Below, in pieces: positions 16,466 through 24,770 of a stretch of 44,230 nt of DNA. The notes beneath the pieces were generated by a model, which was given only the letters and a program-made list of their open reading frames with translations, did not search any database and had not been told where the DNA came from. The stretch is from positions 1 to 44,230 of the forward strand of contig JAKADM010000009.1 of the NCBI GenBank assembly GCA_021820525.1, read 5' to 3'. Every line of letters begins with the position of its first letter. Position 1 is the stretch's first letter. The DNA is from Thermoplasmata archaeon (lineage in GTDB: Archaea > Thermoplasmatota > Thermoplasmata > Thermoplasmatales > Thermoplasmataceae). Both the position numbers and the translations under genes were made by a program.

Positions 16466-17541
16466 ATTTCCCTTATTTCCTCAGGTGCTCCTCCAGATAT
16501 GAGCTCAAAACCATCCTTTTTCACGATCACATCATCCTCAATTCTCACACCGAACTTACCTGGAAGATATATTCCTGGCTCATCTGTCACTGCCATGTTT
16601 TCCTTCAAGGGAAAGTCTATATTGGGTGAAAGGGCAGTGTGGTCGTGAACATCCAGACCTATTCCATGCCCAAGGGAATGAATAAATGTATCCTTATATT
16701 TTGTGGAATCTATTATATTTCTTGCCTTCAGATCCACATCCTTTCCATTGACGTTTTCCCTTATTAATTTCATAGCCTCCTGCTGGGCCCTGTAAACTAT
16801 GGAATAAACCTCCCTTGCCTCATCGCTTGCCTTTCCGAAGGCTGCGGTTCTTGTCACGTCTGAGCAGTATCCATTATAAAGTGCCCCATAATCGATCAAT
16901 ACCACATCCCCTTTTTTTAACTTCCTGTTCCCCGGAGAATAGTGAGGCTGAGATGAGTTTTCCCCAAATGCAACTATGGTGGAGAAGGATGGACCATCCG
17001 CACCGTTCCTCATCATTTCATAAACAACAAGTGCAGCAACCTCTTTCTCAGTCATGCCTTCCTTGAGGGATGAATACACCCTTTCTATGGACTCACTTGC
17101 TATCTTTGCAGCCTCCCTCAGGTTTTTTATTTCGCTGCTATCCTTTATTTTCCTGGACTCTAGAATGGATACTGAAACATCCACAAATTCCTTGTCTGGA
17201 ATAATTCTGAGAAGAGTCTTGTAGTTTTCAAGGGAGAGCGAGGAATAGTTCAAGCCCACAGTATTGCTATTTGCAAGGGCAGATTTCATCAGATCCTCGA
17301 ATTCTCTCCTTCCATGAAATATTTTAACATCAAGTCCCGTATTCCTTGCGGTTTCCTCTTCAAGTATGGATGTATAAATGGTTGCCTTTTCGGGTGTTGC
17401 TATTATGAAGGAGTTCTCAAACAGGCCCCCATTTGACTGTGTTATGTATCTGAAGGTTTTATCCAGAGAGTTTTCTCCTCCGTTCATTATCAAAATCACT
17501 TCTGCTTCCCTGGCAAAATTAAACAAATTCTTGTATCCCAT
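16462..17541 (-). CDS. pepQ: Xaa-Pro aminopeptidase/dipeptidase (M24B)
   Basis: Metallopeptidase of the pita-bread fold that removes residues next to proline. All five metal ligands are visible in 359 residues: Asp217 (LIDYGA), Asp228 (SDVTRT), His292 (GHGIGLDVHD), Glu321 (DEPGIY) and Glu335 (RIEDD). The N-terminal about 125 residues form the creatinase-like domain. Aminopeptidase versus prolidase cannot be settled from sequence. The ATG is 24-25 nt from a CTAAATAC TATA box (about 17562-17569), so probably leaderless. First gene of the pepQ-ggt-priL unit. Confidence 0.93.
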   Translation of the reverse strand: MGYKNLFNFAREAEVILIMNGGENSLDKTFRYITQSNGGLFENSFIIATPEKATIYTSILEEETARNTGLDVKIFHGRREFEDLMKSALANSNTVGLNYSSLSLENYKTLLRIIPDKEFVDVSVSILESRKIKDSSEIKNLREAAKIASESIERVYSSLKEGMTEKEVAALVVYEMMRNGADGPSFSTIVAFGENSSQPHYSPGNRKLKKGDVVLIDYGALYNGYCSDVTRTAAFGKASDEAREVYSIVYRAQQEAMKLIRENVNGKDVDLKARNIIDSTKYKDTFIHSLGHGIGLDVHDHTALSPNIDFPLKENMAVTDEPGIYLPGKFGVRIEDDVIVKKDGFELISGGAPEEIREI

Positions 17542-17696
17542 GTTTGAGAATGTGGTAAAAGTATTTAGGTTATACTATGAATCCATATGGTTTCTGTACC
17601 AAGATTTCAGATAAAAAACTCCAAATTTCCATGATATTAAAGGAAAGATGGGTGAACCATAATATTTATATTTAAATTTATTTAATGCATGGAGTT

Positions 17697-20300
17697 ATGG
17701 AAAATTCCTTTAATTATATATTTGGTATTGATTATTTAATTAGTCTTATAAATGGAGGAAAGAAGTCCTTTGGAATAATCATTACATCAGATTTTAACCA
17801 TGGAGTTAAGAATACAGTTCGGATGATTGAAAGGGAGGCTTATAAATCCAGCAGGAGAGTGTATACCAATTTCACCCTGGGAAGGGGTGAGGTTGTAAGA
17901 TTTCAACCTTTTAACGAGCTTCTGAATAACATTGAAAATAAATTTAATTTGAGGAATTTAAACCAGATTGTGGATGAGATCGATGAGATATTCAACGGGG
18001 ATGAAAACTGCATAATGATACTTTCAAATATAGAGAAATATGAAGAGGATACCTTTAACCTTCTCATGTATCTATTAAATTCCTCTGGTAAATCAAATAT
18101 AAGGATAATAGGAATCATGATAAATGATCCAAATAACCAGCAAAGCAAATCCAGAATGGAAAACATGAGAGAACTTTCCAAAATAAATCGGAATATAGAA
18201 ATAATCAAAATTAAGGATGTAACCGACAGCGATGCAAAAACCCTCTTTAAAAATGCAAAATTGAACCTCAGCTCCGAATTCATAAGGGACCTGATGATAA
18301 TGTCCAGAAAGAATCTGGATGTTGCCTTTGATGCCATTGAATATTATAAACAAAATTACATTATAGATTCCAGGGGTAATTTAAATCAATCACTCATAAG
18401 GCAATTTCCCATACCATCTGCCATTGAGGACAGGATTGAAGAGATATTGAAATCATTGAGCATAGAGGAAATAAGATTTCTGTATGCCATAGGATCACTG
18501 GGGCCAGAATTTAATATGGAAATTCTGGAAAGAATCAGAAAGGTCTTCCCGGAATTCAAAAATGTGGAAATGGATAAATTTTTAGGGCTTAATCTCTACC
18601 AGGTTGAATCTGGCATTGCAAAGATCTCCAATACATTCATTTATGAAATGGTTGAAAAACTGTTAAATGAACAGAACAAAAATAGCATAATTAAAAAAAT
18701 TTGGGATGAACAGATCCTGAACAAAGATGATCTTTACAAGATCATATTTATCCTATACAGATTGAAAAAATATGATGAACTTGCCCGAATGGCCAGGGAA
18801 AATTATGATGCCATACTCCTGCACCACGGTTCACCGGATAAAATGGCCAAAATTTTTGAAGATGTGCTTAAGGAAAATAAGGAGGAGAAATACAGATCTG
18901 CTGTTGAGTTTCTCTGTGCCCACTTCTATATAGACATGAAGAGGTATGACCTTGCGGAAAAATTCCTTAATGAGAATAACAGGAAAGAGAACCCCTTGAA
19001 ATGGTACAGGATGAAAATTAAAATAAATTACGGTTTGGAAAACTACCAAACCACCAATGATCTCATAAGTGAGGCTTCGAAGATGGGTTTTCCTGAACCT
19101 GAACTACAGGAAATTATTTCCTTAAGGATATCCATTCTTGTTGACAGGGGAAAATTCAGTGAAGCCAAGAGAGAGATTGAGGAATTTACTGGCAAGGGAA
19201 AAATAGATGATGCGACCTTTGCCGATTTATTGAATCTTTCCGGAATAATTGGAATAACAGAATCAAGATTTGAAGATGCAAAAAGAGATCTAAATAAATC
19301 CATTGAGTTGAGCAGTAAGTGCAGAAAAATAAAGACAGAGCTTTCAGCCAGAAACAATCTTATCGTTATATATCAGAGGGAGGGATTAATAAGGGAAGCC
19401 ATTGACAATATGGAGGAGGTAATAAGGCTCAGCTATATTGAAAATGATATATATTCCAGGGCTGTGGCCGTTATTAATGGCGTTGAATTATACTTTTTGA
19501 CTGGCGACTTTGAGAAGGTTGAACTTTATCTCTTTCCCTTAACAAAAATGGTTGAGATGATCAATTTTATTCAATTAAGGCGTGAATTTGAAACTTTTTT
19601 ATCGATCTATGATACAGTAAGGTTAAATTTTAAGGATGCCAGAAGGCATATTGAAAACCTCAGGAAAATGCATGAAAATAATGACATGCCACCGGAAATT
19701 GTTTTGCTGGGAGAAATGGTGGATGAACTTAATACGCTTAAAAAATCAGCCATGATTGAGAATTTGAGTGATGAAGATCTTCGTGGAGTTGGTGGTGACT
19801 GGGGCCCGATTATAATGACCTTCATGATTTTAAGGTCAATAATAATGTATGAAAGAGACAGGGCCATAAAAATGGCCGATTTAGCCGTAGAGATTTCCAC
19901 AATAAACCGCAATATAATTGCATTGAGATATGCCATTGTTACAAGAACCCTGATATATCTATATTTTGGTGATGATGAAATTTTCAGGGTGGAAATAGAT
20001 AAGATTGAAAAAGATAAACAGTATGAAACAACTCTTTACACCTCAGTTATGAGAGAGTCAATGGTAATATGTAAAAACCCTGAAACAGAGGATTTTGAAA
20101 CTTTCGAATTTAAAAATGAATATGAAATTGCGGAAAAGATGCCATCAGTGCTTATTTTGCCATACTACATCATTGCACGGGAACTCCTTAAGAGAGGTGA
20201 GAAGGAAAGGGCAAAATATGTGATAAATAAAGTCGTAAGGCTAAACCAGAAAATCTCGGATTCTAATTTAATAAGAAAAATCCAGAAAAATTTGGAATGA
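17697..20300 (+). CDS. Degenerate AAA/STAND domain protein with TPR repeats
   Basis: An 867-871-residue protein. The N-terminal about 230 residues follow an AAA_16/STAND ATPase plan: a strand plus loop IIITSDFNHGVKNT where a P-loop should be, RFQPFNELLNN, a Walker-B-position strand CIMILSNIEK, and a strand IRIIGIMIND. Both nucleotide motifs are broken (no GxxGxGKT, no acidic pair after the B strand), so ATP hydrolysis is unlikely. A winged-helix-like block (LSIEEIRFLYAIGSL) follows, then about 500 residues of TPR-like helix pairs. No C-terminal DNA-binding domain is seen. The frame opens at ATG 17685, but ATG 17697 is about 26 nt from the TATA box. The kinase gene follows 40 nt later. The layout recalls PknK-type kinases with the kinase domain detached. 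Confidence 0.75.
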   Translation: MENSFNYIFGIDYLISLINGGKKSFGIIITSDFNHGVKNTVRMIEREAYKSSRRVYTNFTLGRGEVVRFQPFNELLNNIENKFNLRNLNQIVDEIDEIFNGDENCIMILSNIEKYEEDTFNLLMYLLNSSGKSNIRIIGIMINDPNNQQSKSRMENMRELSKINRNIEIIKIKDVTDSDAKTLFKNAKLNLSSEFIRDLMIMSRKNLDVAFDAIEYYKQNYIIDSRGNLNQSLIRQFPIPSAIEDRIEEILKSLSIEEIRFLYAIGSLGPEFNMEILERIRKVFPEFKNVEMDKFLGLNLYQVESGIAKISNTFIYEMVEKLLNEQNKNSIIKKIWDEQILNKDDLYKIIFILYRLKKYDELARMARENYDAILLHHGSPDKMAKIFEDVLKENKEEKYRSAVEFLCAHFYIDMKRYDLAEKFLNENNRKENPLKWYRMKIKINYGLENYQTTNDLISEASKMGFPEPELQEIISLRISILVDRGKFSEAKREIEEFTGKGKIDDATFADLLNLSGIIGITESRFEDAKRDLNKSIELSSKCRKIKTELSARNNLIVIYQREGLIREAIDNMEEVIRLSYIENDIYSRAVAVINGVELYFLTGDFEKVELYLFPLTKMVEMINFIQLRREFETFLSIYDTVRLNFKDARRHIENLRKMHENNDMPPEIVLLGEMVDELNTLKKSAMIENLSDEDLRGVGGDWGPIIMTFMILRSIIMYERDRAIKMADLAVEISTINRNIIALRYAIVTRTLIYLYFGDDEIFRVEIDKIEKDKQYETTLYTSVMRESMVICKNPETEDFETFEFKNEYEIAEKMPSVLILPYYIIARELLKRGEKERAKYVINKVVRLNQKISDSNLIRKIQKNLE

Positions 20301-20312
20301 ATCGATAATCAA

Positions 20313-20320
20313 ATTTATCA
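20313..20320 (+). promoter_or_regulatory. Possible own TATA box of the kinase gene
   Basis: ATTTATCA centred 24-25 nt before the kinase ATG, the same spacing as at other leaderless starts in this window. The kinase may therefore also be transcribed apart from the TPR gene. Confidence 0.4.
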
Positions 20321-20340
20321 TGATGCAATCCGGATAGAGA

Positions 20341-21123
20341 ATGGAAAACAAGATCGACAGCATAAAGGGCTTCAGAGACACGTACAAAATAGAAAAATTC
20401 CTCGCCAGTGGTGGGATGGGGGAAATACTTGAGGGGTATGATTCACAGGGAAGATCCGTTGTTGTTAAGATTCCAAAGAAGTTCGCCCCAATGAGGGATG
20501 ATCCTCTTAACGATCAGGTTATTAATGAAATTGAAAACCTAAAGCTGCTCATACACCCAAATATCGTGAAGTATGTGGACAGTGGGGAATATCAATCCAA
20601 ACCTTTCCTGGTTATGGAAAAGGTTGATGGGATCAGTTTAAAACAGTATGTGGAGGAGAAGGATTATGGATATGAAATGGCGAGGGACCTCTCGGTCAAG
20701 TTGATTGGCGCCTTAAAATATCTGAGAAAATATAGAATCGTACACAGAGACCTGAGCAGCACGAATATAATAATGATGCCTGACTTCAATCCAAAGATCA
20801 TAGATTTTAGCACATCCATAAGACTGCCATCAGATACGGATATGATTAAAATGAAGGGCAGCAAAATTGGAACAGAGGGTTATTCCGCACCGGAACAGTT
20901 AAGGGAAGGAATTTGCTATATAGATTCAGACATATATTCTCTTGGCGCAATTGCCTTCTTTGCCCTTACTGGAAGAAAACCTGAAAAATTAAAAAAGGAT
21001 ATTAAGAGTATAGAAAGGTTCAATGATCTTCCACTTTATGAACTCATAACAAGATGCCTGGTAGAAAAAAGGGATGACAGAGAAACTGATCTTGATAGAA
21101 TAGAGAAGATAATTAAGAATTAA
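20341..21123 (+). CDS. Eukaryotic-type Ser/Thr protein kinase
   Basis: A 260-residue, single-domain soluble Hanks-type kinase. Glycine loop ASGGMG is at 22-27, catalytic Lys43 (VVVKIP), helix-C Glu63 or Glu65, HRDLSSTN at 135-142 with catalytic Asp137 and Asn142, metal-binding Asp155 in DFS (usually DFG), and APE at 183-185 with SDIYSLG after it. All residues essential for phosphotransfer are present. The variants are Ser-Ser for Lys-Pro after HRDL, and DFS for DFG. There is no membrane segment or sensor domain. It lies directly after the TPR/pseudo-STAND protein, its likely partner, sensor or scaffold. Substrates are unknown. Confidence 0.92.
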   Translation: MENKIDSIKGFRDTYKIEKFLASGGMGEILEGYDSQGRSVVVKIPKKFAPMRDDPLNDQVINEIENLKLLIHPNIVKYVDSGEYQSKPFLVMEKVDGISLKQYVEEKDYGYEMARDLSVKLIGALKYLRKYRIVHRDLSSTNIIMMPDFNPKIIDFSTSIRLPSDTDMIKMKGSKIGTEGYSAPEQLREGICYIDSDIYSLGAIAFFALTGRKPEKLKKDIKSIERFNDLPLYELITRCLVEKRDDRETDLDRIEKIIKN

Positions 21124-21143
21124 GCCATCTCAGGTTAAATTAT

Positions 21144-21217
21144 GGGCCCGTGGGGTAGCCAGGATATCCTAATGGCCTTCGAAGCCGAAGACCCGGGTTC
21201 GAATCCCGGCGGGCCCG
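21144..21217 (+). tRNA. tRNA-Arg (TCG)
   Basis: Seventy-four bases fold as a tRNA: acceptor GGGCCCG pairs with CGGGCCC and leaves discriminator G. The T arm is CCGGG-TTCGAAT-CCCGG. The anticodon loop CTTCGAA with T33 gives anticodon TCG (codon CGA). There is no intron, and CCA is not encoded. The anticodon reading depends on my folding of the stem, whose outer pair is weak. Confidence 0.93.
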
Positions 21218-21722
21218 TGTGTTATTAAGTATAGATCCAATTTCCAAATCTCTTTTTCCTTTTAGAATTGTTTACAAGTCTGTGTAGGTCTGGAATTGCG
21301 CATTTTGGTAATAGAACAAAATATTTTAGTAAATTCCAGAAAATTTTTGCCTTATCCATGGAGAGATATGTCCATATTGAAAGGCTTATGTCCGAGACCA
21401 CAGACAATAATTCAATAGGGAACAATAGAAATGGATGGTTTGATAGATTTCACTTAAAAAATATGGCCGTTTATCTTTCATGGTGAACTAAGATTCCCCA
21501 TTATAATTTGTGATGTTTTATATCGAAAATAATCAGGACAGGACAATAGCACGTAATGGAGAAATTTAACATCTGAATTTTTCATATGGTAATACCCGTA
21601 AATAATTTCAGGAACAACACCTTCGTTCCAGTATCCAGGAAATGAATTGGTTTTGTGTTCTCAATAAATTAATTTCCTGAAACAAAAAACTGCACATTTA
21701 TCCATAATTGAAAGAAAGCCTA
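21218..21722. other. Gap with decayed sequence
   Basis: About 500 bases between tRNA-Arg and the DMT permease promoter. A 72-codon plus-strand frame at 21268-21486 has a segment like the R-x3-E-R region of DDE transposase C-termini (MERYVHIERLMSE). It has no ribosome site and nothing more of a transposase. I treat it as possible insertion-sequence debris and see no terminal repeats. Confidence 0.35.
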
Positions 21723-21730
21723 TTTATAAG
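21723..21730 (+). promoter_or_regulatory. TATA box of the DMT permease gene
   Basis: TTTATAAG centred 24-25 nt before a GTG at 21751. This is the spacing of the leaderless starts elsewhere here and so points to that GTG, although it is not in frame with the main permease reading frame. Confidence 0.6.
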
Positions 21731-21750
21731 ATTGGTAAATGTTCCTTAAG

Positions 21751-22619
21751 GTGGTTCGATCGATTACCCGGACGCTCGAAAAGGCTTCACAGAAATACTG
21801 GCATCCACAATAATATGGGGTTCCATACCTGTTTTTGCCCTGTGGTCCACGCTTCCGTCTCCAATTTTTGTGTTTTTCAGGGTTCTCATATCAGGTTTGC
21901 TTCTGGCGATCCTTTTAAGGAGCAATCTTTTTGAAGACCTAAAAAAATTGCTAAACCCATACATATTCCTATCCGGTATTTTGCTGGCCCTAAATTGGGT
22001 ATTCCTCTTTTACGCTGTTTCAATGATTCCAGTTTCAGAGGCTATAATATTCTATTATTCAGGCCCGGTTATAGCCATATTGCTATCACCCATCCTGAAG
22101 GAAAAACTAACAGGAGCCGTTGTGGCAAATGCAATTGTTTCATTCACTGGAATAATTATCATGTCCATTCAAACACTTTCCACAAATTTTACTGGAATTT
22201 TACTCGCATTATTATCAGGAATAACCTACGGGCTTCTGTCCGTGGTAAGCAAATTTTCTTCAAAATATGCAAGATCACTGAATCTTGTGTTACTTCAGTC
22301 CATAATATCTGCTATAATGCTCTTTCCATTTCTCTTTCTGTTTAAATTTGCGTTTAACTGGAACATAGCAATCATAGTTATAATCTCAGGTTCTGTCCAG
22401 ACAGTTCTTGCCCTATTCCTCTGGTATGATTCCCTGAGTAATTTGAACATACAGATAGTTTCCATAATCAGTTATCTTGATCCTGTGTTTGCAATAGTGT
22501 TCGCCTTATTCTTGCTTGGCCAGGTTCCTACTTTGTTTACAATAATAGGTGGCCTTTTGCTCATAGGAAGTGGAATCATTGCCACTAAAAATACTCTGAA
22601 AGGCCATGCCGTACCGTAA
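21751..22619 (+). CDS. EamA/DMT-family permease with disrupted 5' end
   Basis: Ten-helix drug/metabolite transporter: two EamA repeats, the first starting at IIWGSIPVFALW and the second near GILLALLSGITYGLLSVVSK. The continuous frame from 21750 to the stop has no ATG, GTG or TTG before a GTG at 21870, which would delete the whole first helix. The TATA box points to a GTG at 21751 in the neighbouring frame. Adding one A to the AAAA run at 21779-21782 would join the two as MVRSITRTLEKGFTEILAS. So this is a one-base frameshift (real or a sequencing error), or a non-standard start such as ATC 21759 after GGTGGT. Substrate unknown. Confidence 0.8.
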
Positions 22620-22827
22620 ATAGACGAAATAACTTAAAGGGAATGTCTCAAAGTATAGGAAATTCAAAATTTTCCAATTTAAAATACACTTTTTGGAGAA
22701 CTGAAGTGAATAGAATCCATGTTATCCCAAAATCACCAAAGTGAAGAGAATGCAAAACTGTGTGGAAAAAATTGAATTTTTAAGTTGTTAACTTAATATT
22801 ATCTGATGATATATACGTCTGGTTAAA

Positions 22828-24762
22828 TTGGACGATTATGATGCATCTAAGATTCAGATACTCGAAGGACTTAAGGCTGTAAGAAAAGTTCCTGGAATGT
22901 ACATAGGGAATACCAATGTGGAAGGCCTTCATCACATGGTTTACGAAGTTGTGGATAACAGTGTTGATGAAGCCGGTGCAGGATACGGAGAAAGCATCTT
23001 TGTAACAATTGGAAAAGATGGAAGCATAACTGTGGAAGATAATGGAAGGGGGATACCTGTAGATATTCACCCAAAATACGGAAAGCCAGGAATTGAAATT
23101 GTATTGACTGAACTACACAGCGGTGCAAAGTTTGACAAGAAAGTATATAAAATAACAGGAGGATTGCATGGAGTGGGTGTTCATGTTGTCAACGCCCTAT
23201 CCTCAAGACTGATTGCACTGGTTAAAAAAGATGATAAGTTACATTACATGATGTTTGAAAAGGGCTTTCCAAAAACAGAACTTGTTACCATTGACAGAAA
23301 CCAGCAGGAAAATGACCCGGATATTTCCGGAGTTAAGATATTCAAGGAATCAGGCACAGGAACAATTATAAAGTTCTGGCCTGACCCGGAAATATTCCAG
23401 GTGCTGGAGTTTTCCAAAGAAATACTGGAAAAAAGATTAAGAGAACTTGCCTATCTAAATTCAAACCTTATTTTTACACTTTATGATGAGAGGGATGGCA
23501 CGAGGGAAACTTTCCACTTTTCAGGAGGGCTTTCAGAATTTGTAAGCTACCTTTCAGAAGGATATGACACAATCCTGAAAGAAACCATAAGGGACAGGCA
23601 GGATAAAAATGAAATCAGCCTGGAATACGCATTGCAGTATACAACATCAAGCAATGAAACAATTGAGGGCTTTGTAAATAATATTAACACTCCAGAGGGT
23701 GGTACCCATATTATAGGTTTTAAGTCTGGCCTTTCCAAGGCTGTCATGGACTATGCAAGAAAAAGACCGAACATAAAGGGCTCAGAAAAGATCATTGGGG
23801 ATGATATAAGAGAGGGCATAGTTGCAGTTGTGCATTTGAAAATGTTCAATCCACAGTTTGAGGGTCAGACAAAGGCAAAACTTGGAAACAGTGAAATAAA
23901 GGGCCTGGTGCAGTCAATTGTGGAGAGTTCCATGAAGTTCTATCTTGAAAGCTACCCAAATGTTGGTGATGCGATTGTGAAAAGATCAATTGCAGCAGCT
24001 GAGGCAAGGGAAGCTTCCAGAAAGGCAAAGGAACTTGTCAAGAGAAAATCCACCCTTGAAAGCGGTGATCTGCCGGGCAAACTTGCGGACTGCTCCTCCA
24101 ATGATACTGAGAAGAATGAACTGTATATAGTGGAAGGAGATTCTGCAGGTGGTTCCACAAAGCAGGCAAGAAACCGAGAGTTTCAGGCTGTCCTTCCCCT
24201 TAGAGGAAAAATATTGAATGTTGAAAAAGCCTCCGATGATAAGACTCTTAACAATCAGGTAATACGGGATCTCATAACTGTAATAGGTGTGGGTACCGGA
24301 GATAACATCGATATGAAACGCCTCAGATATGGAAAGATCATTATTATGACCGATGCTGATGTGGATGGGGCACATATCAGGACACTTTTATTGACATTCT
24401 TCTACAGGCATGCAAAGGAGCTGATCACATCAGGAAACATATATTTTGCAGAGCCTCCACTTTTCAGAGTTCAGAAAGGTGATAAGGTCTTCTATGTATA
24501 TTCTGAAGATGAAAGGGACAAAGTTGTGGAACAGCTCGGAAAAAATGTTATAACTCAGAGATTTAAGGGTCTTGGAGAGATGAACCCTGAACAGCTCTGG
24601 GAAACGGCAATGAATCCTGAAAGCAGAAGGCTTGTCAGGGTAACCGTGGACGATGCCATTGAGGCTGACCATCTGTTTTCCATATTGATGGGAGAAAAGG
24701 TGGAACCGAGAAGAAGATTTATTGAAGAGAATGCAAGATATGTCAAGGAGATAGACCTGTAG
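22828..24762 (+). CDS. gyrB: DNA gyrase subunit B
   Basis: ATPase subunit of gyrase, which introduces negative supercoils. The 644 residues show the GHKL ATPase site (VVDNSVDEAGAGY, VEDNGRGIP, GGLHGVGVHVVNALS), the transducer, the TOPRIM site (VEGDSAGGSTKQARNRE, DADVDGAHI) and the C-terminal GLGEMNPEQLWETAM block. It starts at TTG: a stop lies shortly upstream in frame, and no ATG or GTG intervenes. Members of the Thermoplasmata are known to have acquired gyrase from bacteria. The eight-base gap to gyrA shows an operon. Confidence 0.98.
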   Translation: MDDYDASKIQILEGLKAVRKVPGMYIGNTNVEGLHHMVYEVVDNSVDEAGAGYGESIFVTIGKDGSITVEDNGRGIPVDIHPKYGKPGIEIVLTELHSGAKFDKKVYKITGGLHGVGVHVVNALSSRLIALVKKDDKLHYMMFEKGFPKTELVTIDRNQQENDPDISGVKIFKESGTGTIIKFWPDPEIFQVLEFSKEILEKRLRELAYLNSNLIFTLYDERDGTRETFHFSGGLSEFVSYLSEGYDTILKETIRDRQDKNEISLEYALQYTTSSNETIEGFVNNINTPEGGTHIIGFKSGLSKAVMDYARKRPNIKGSEKIIGDDIREGIVAVVHLKMFNPQFEGQTKAKLGNSEIKGLVQSIVESSMKFYLESYPNVGDAIVKRSIAAAEAREASRKAKELVKRKSTLESGDLPGKLADCSSNDTEKNELYIVEGDSAGGSTKQARNREFQAVLPLRGKILNVEKASDDKTLNNQVIRDLITVIGVGTGDNIDMKRLRYGKIIIMTDADVDGAHIRTLLLTFFYRHAKELITSGNIYFAEPPLFRVQKGDKVFYVYSEDERDKVVEQLGKNVITQRFKGLGEMNPEQLWETAMNPESRRLVRVTVDDAIEADHLFSILMGEKVEPRRRFIEENARYVKEIDL

Positions 24763-24770
24763 GTGATTAA

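Noticed and set aside
21218-21722. Integrated element beside tRNA-Arg
   Set aside because: No integrase and no repeat of the tRNA 3' end were found in the gap.
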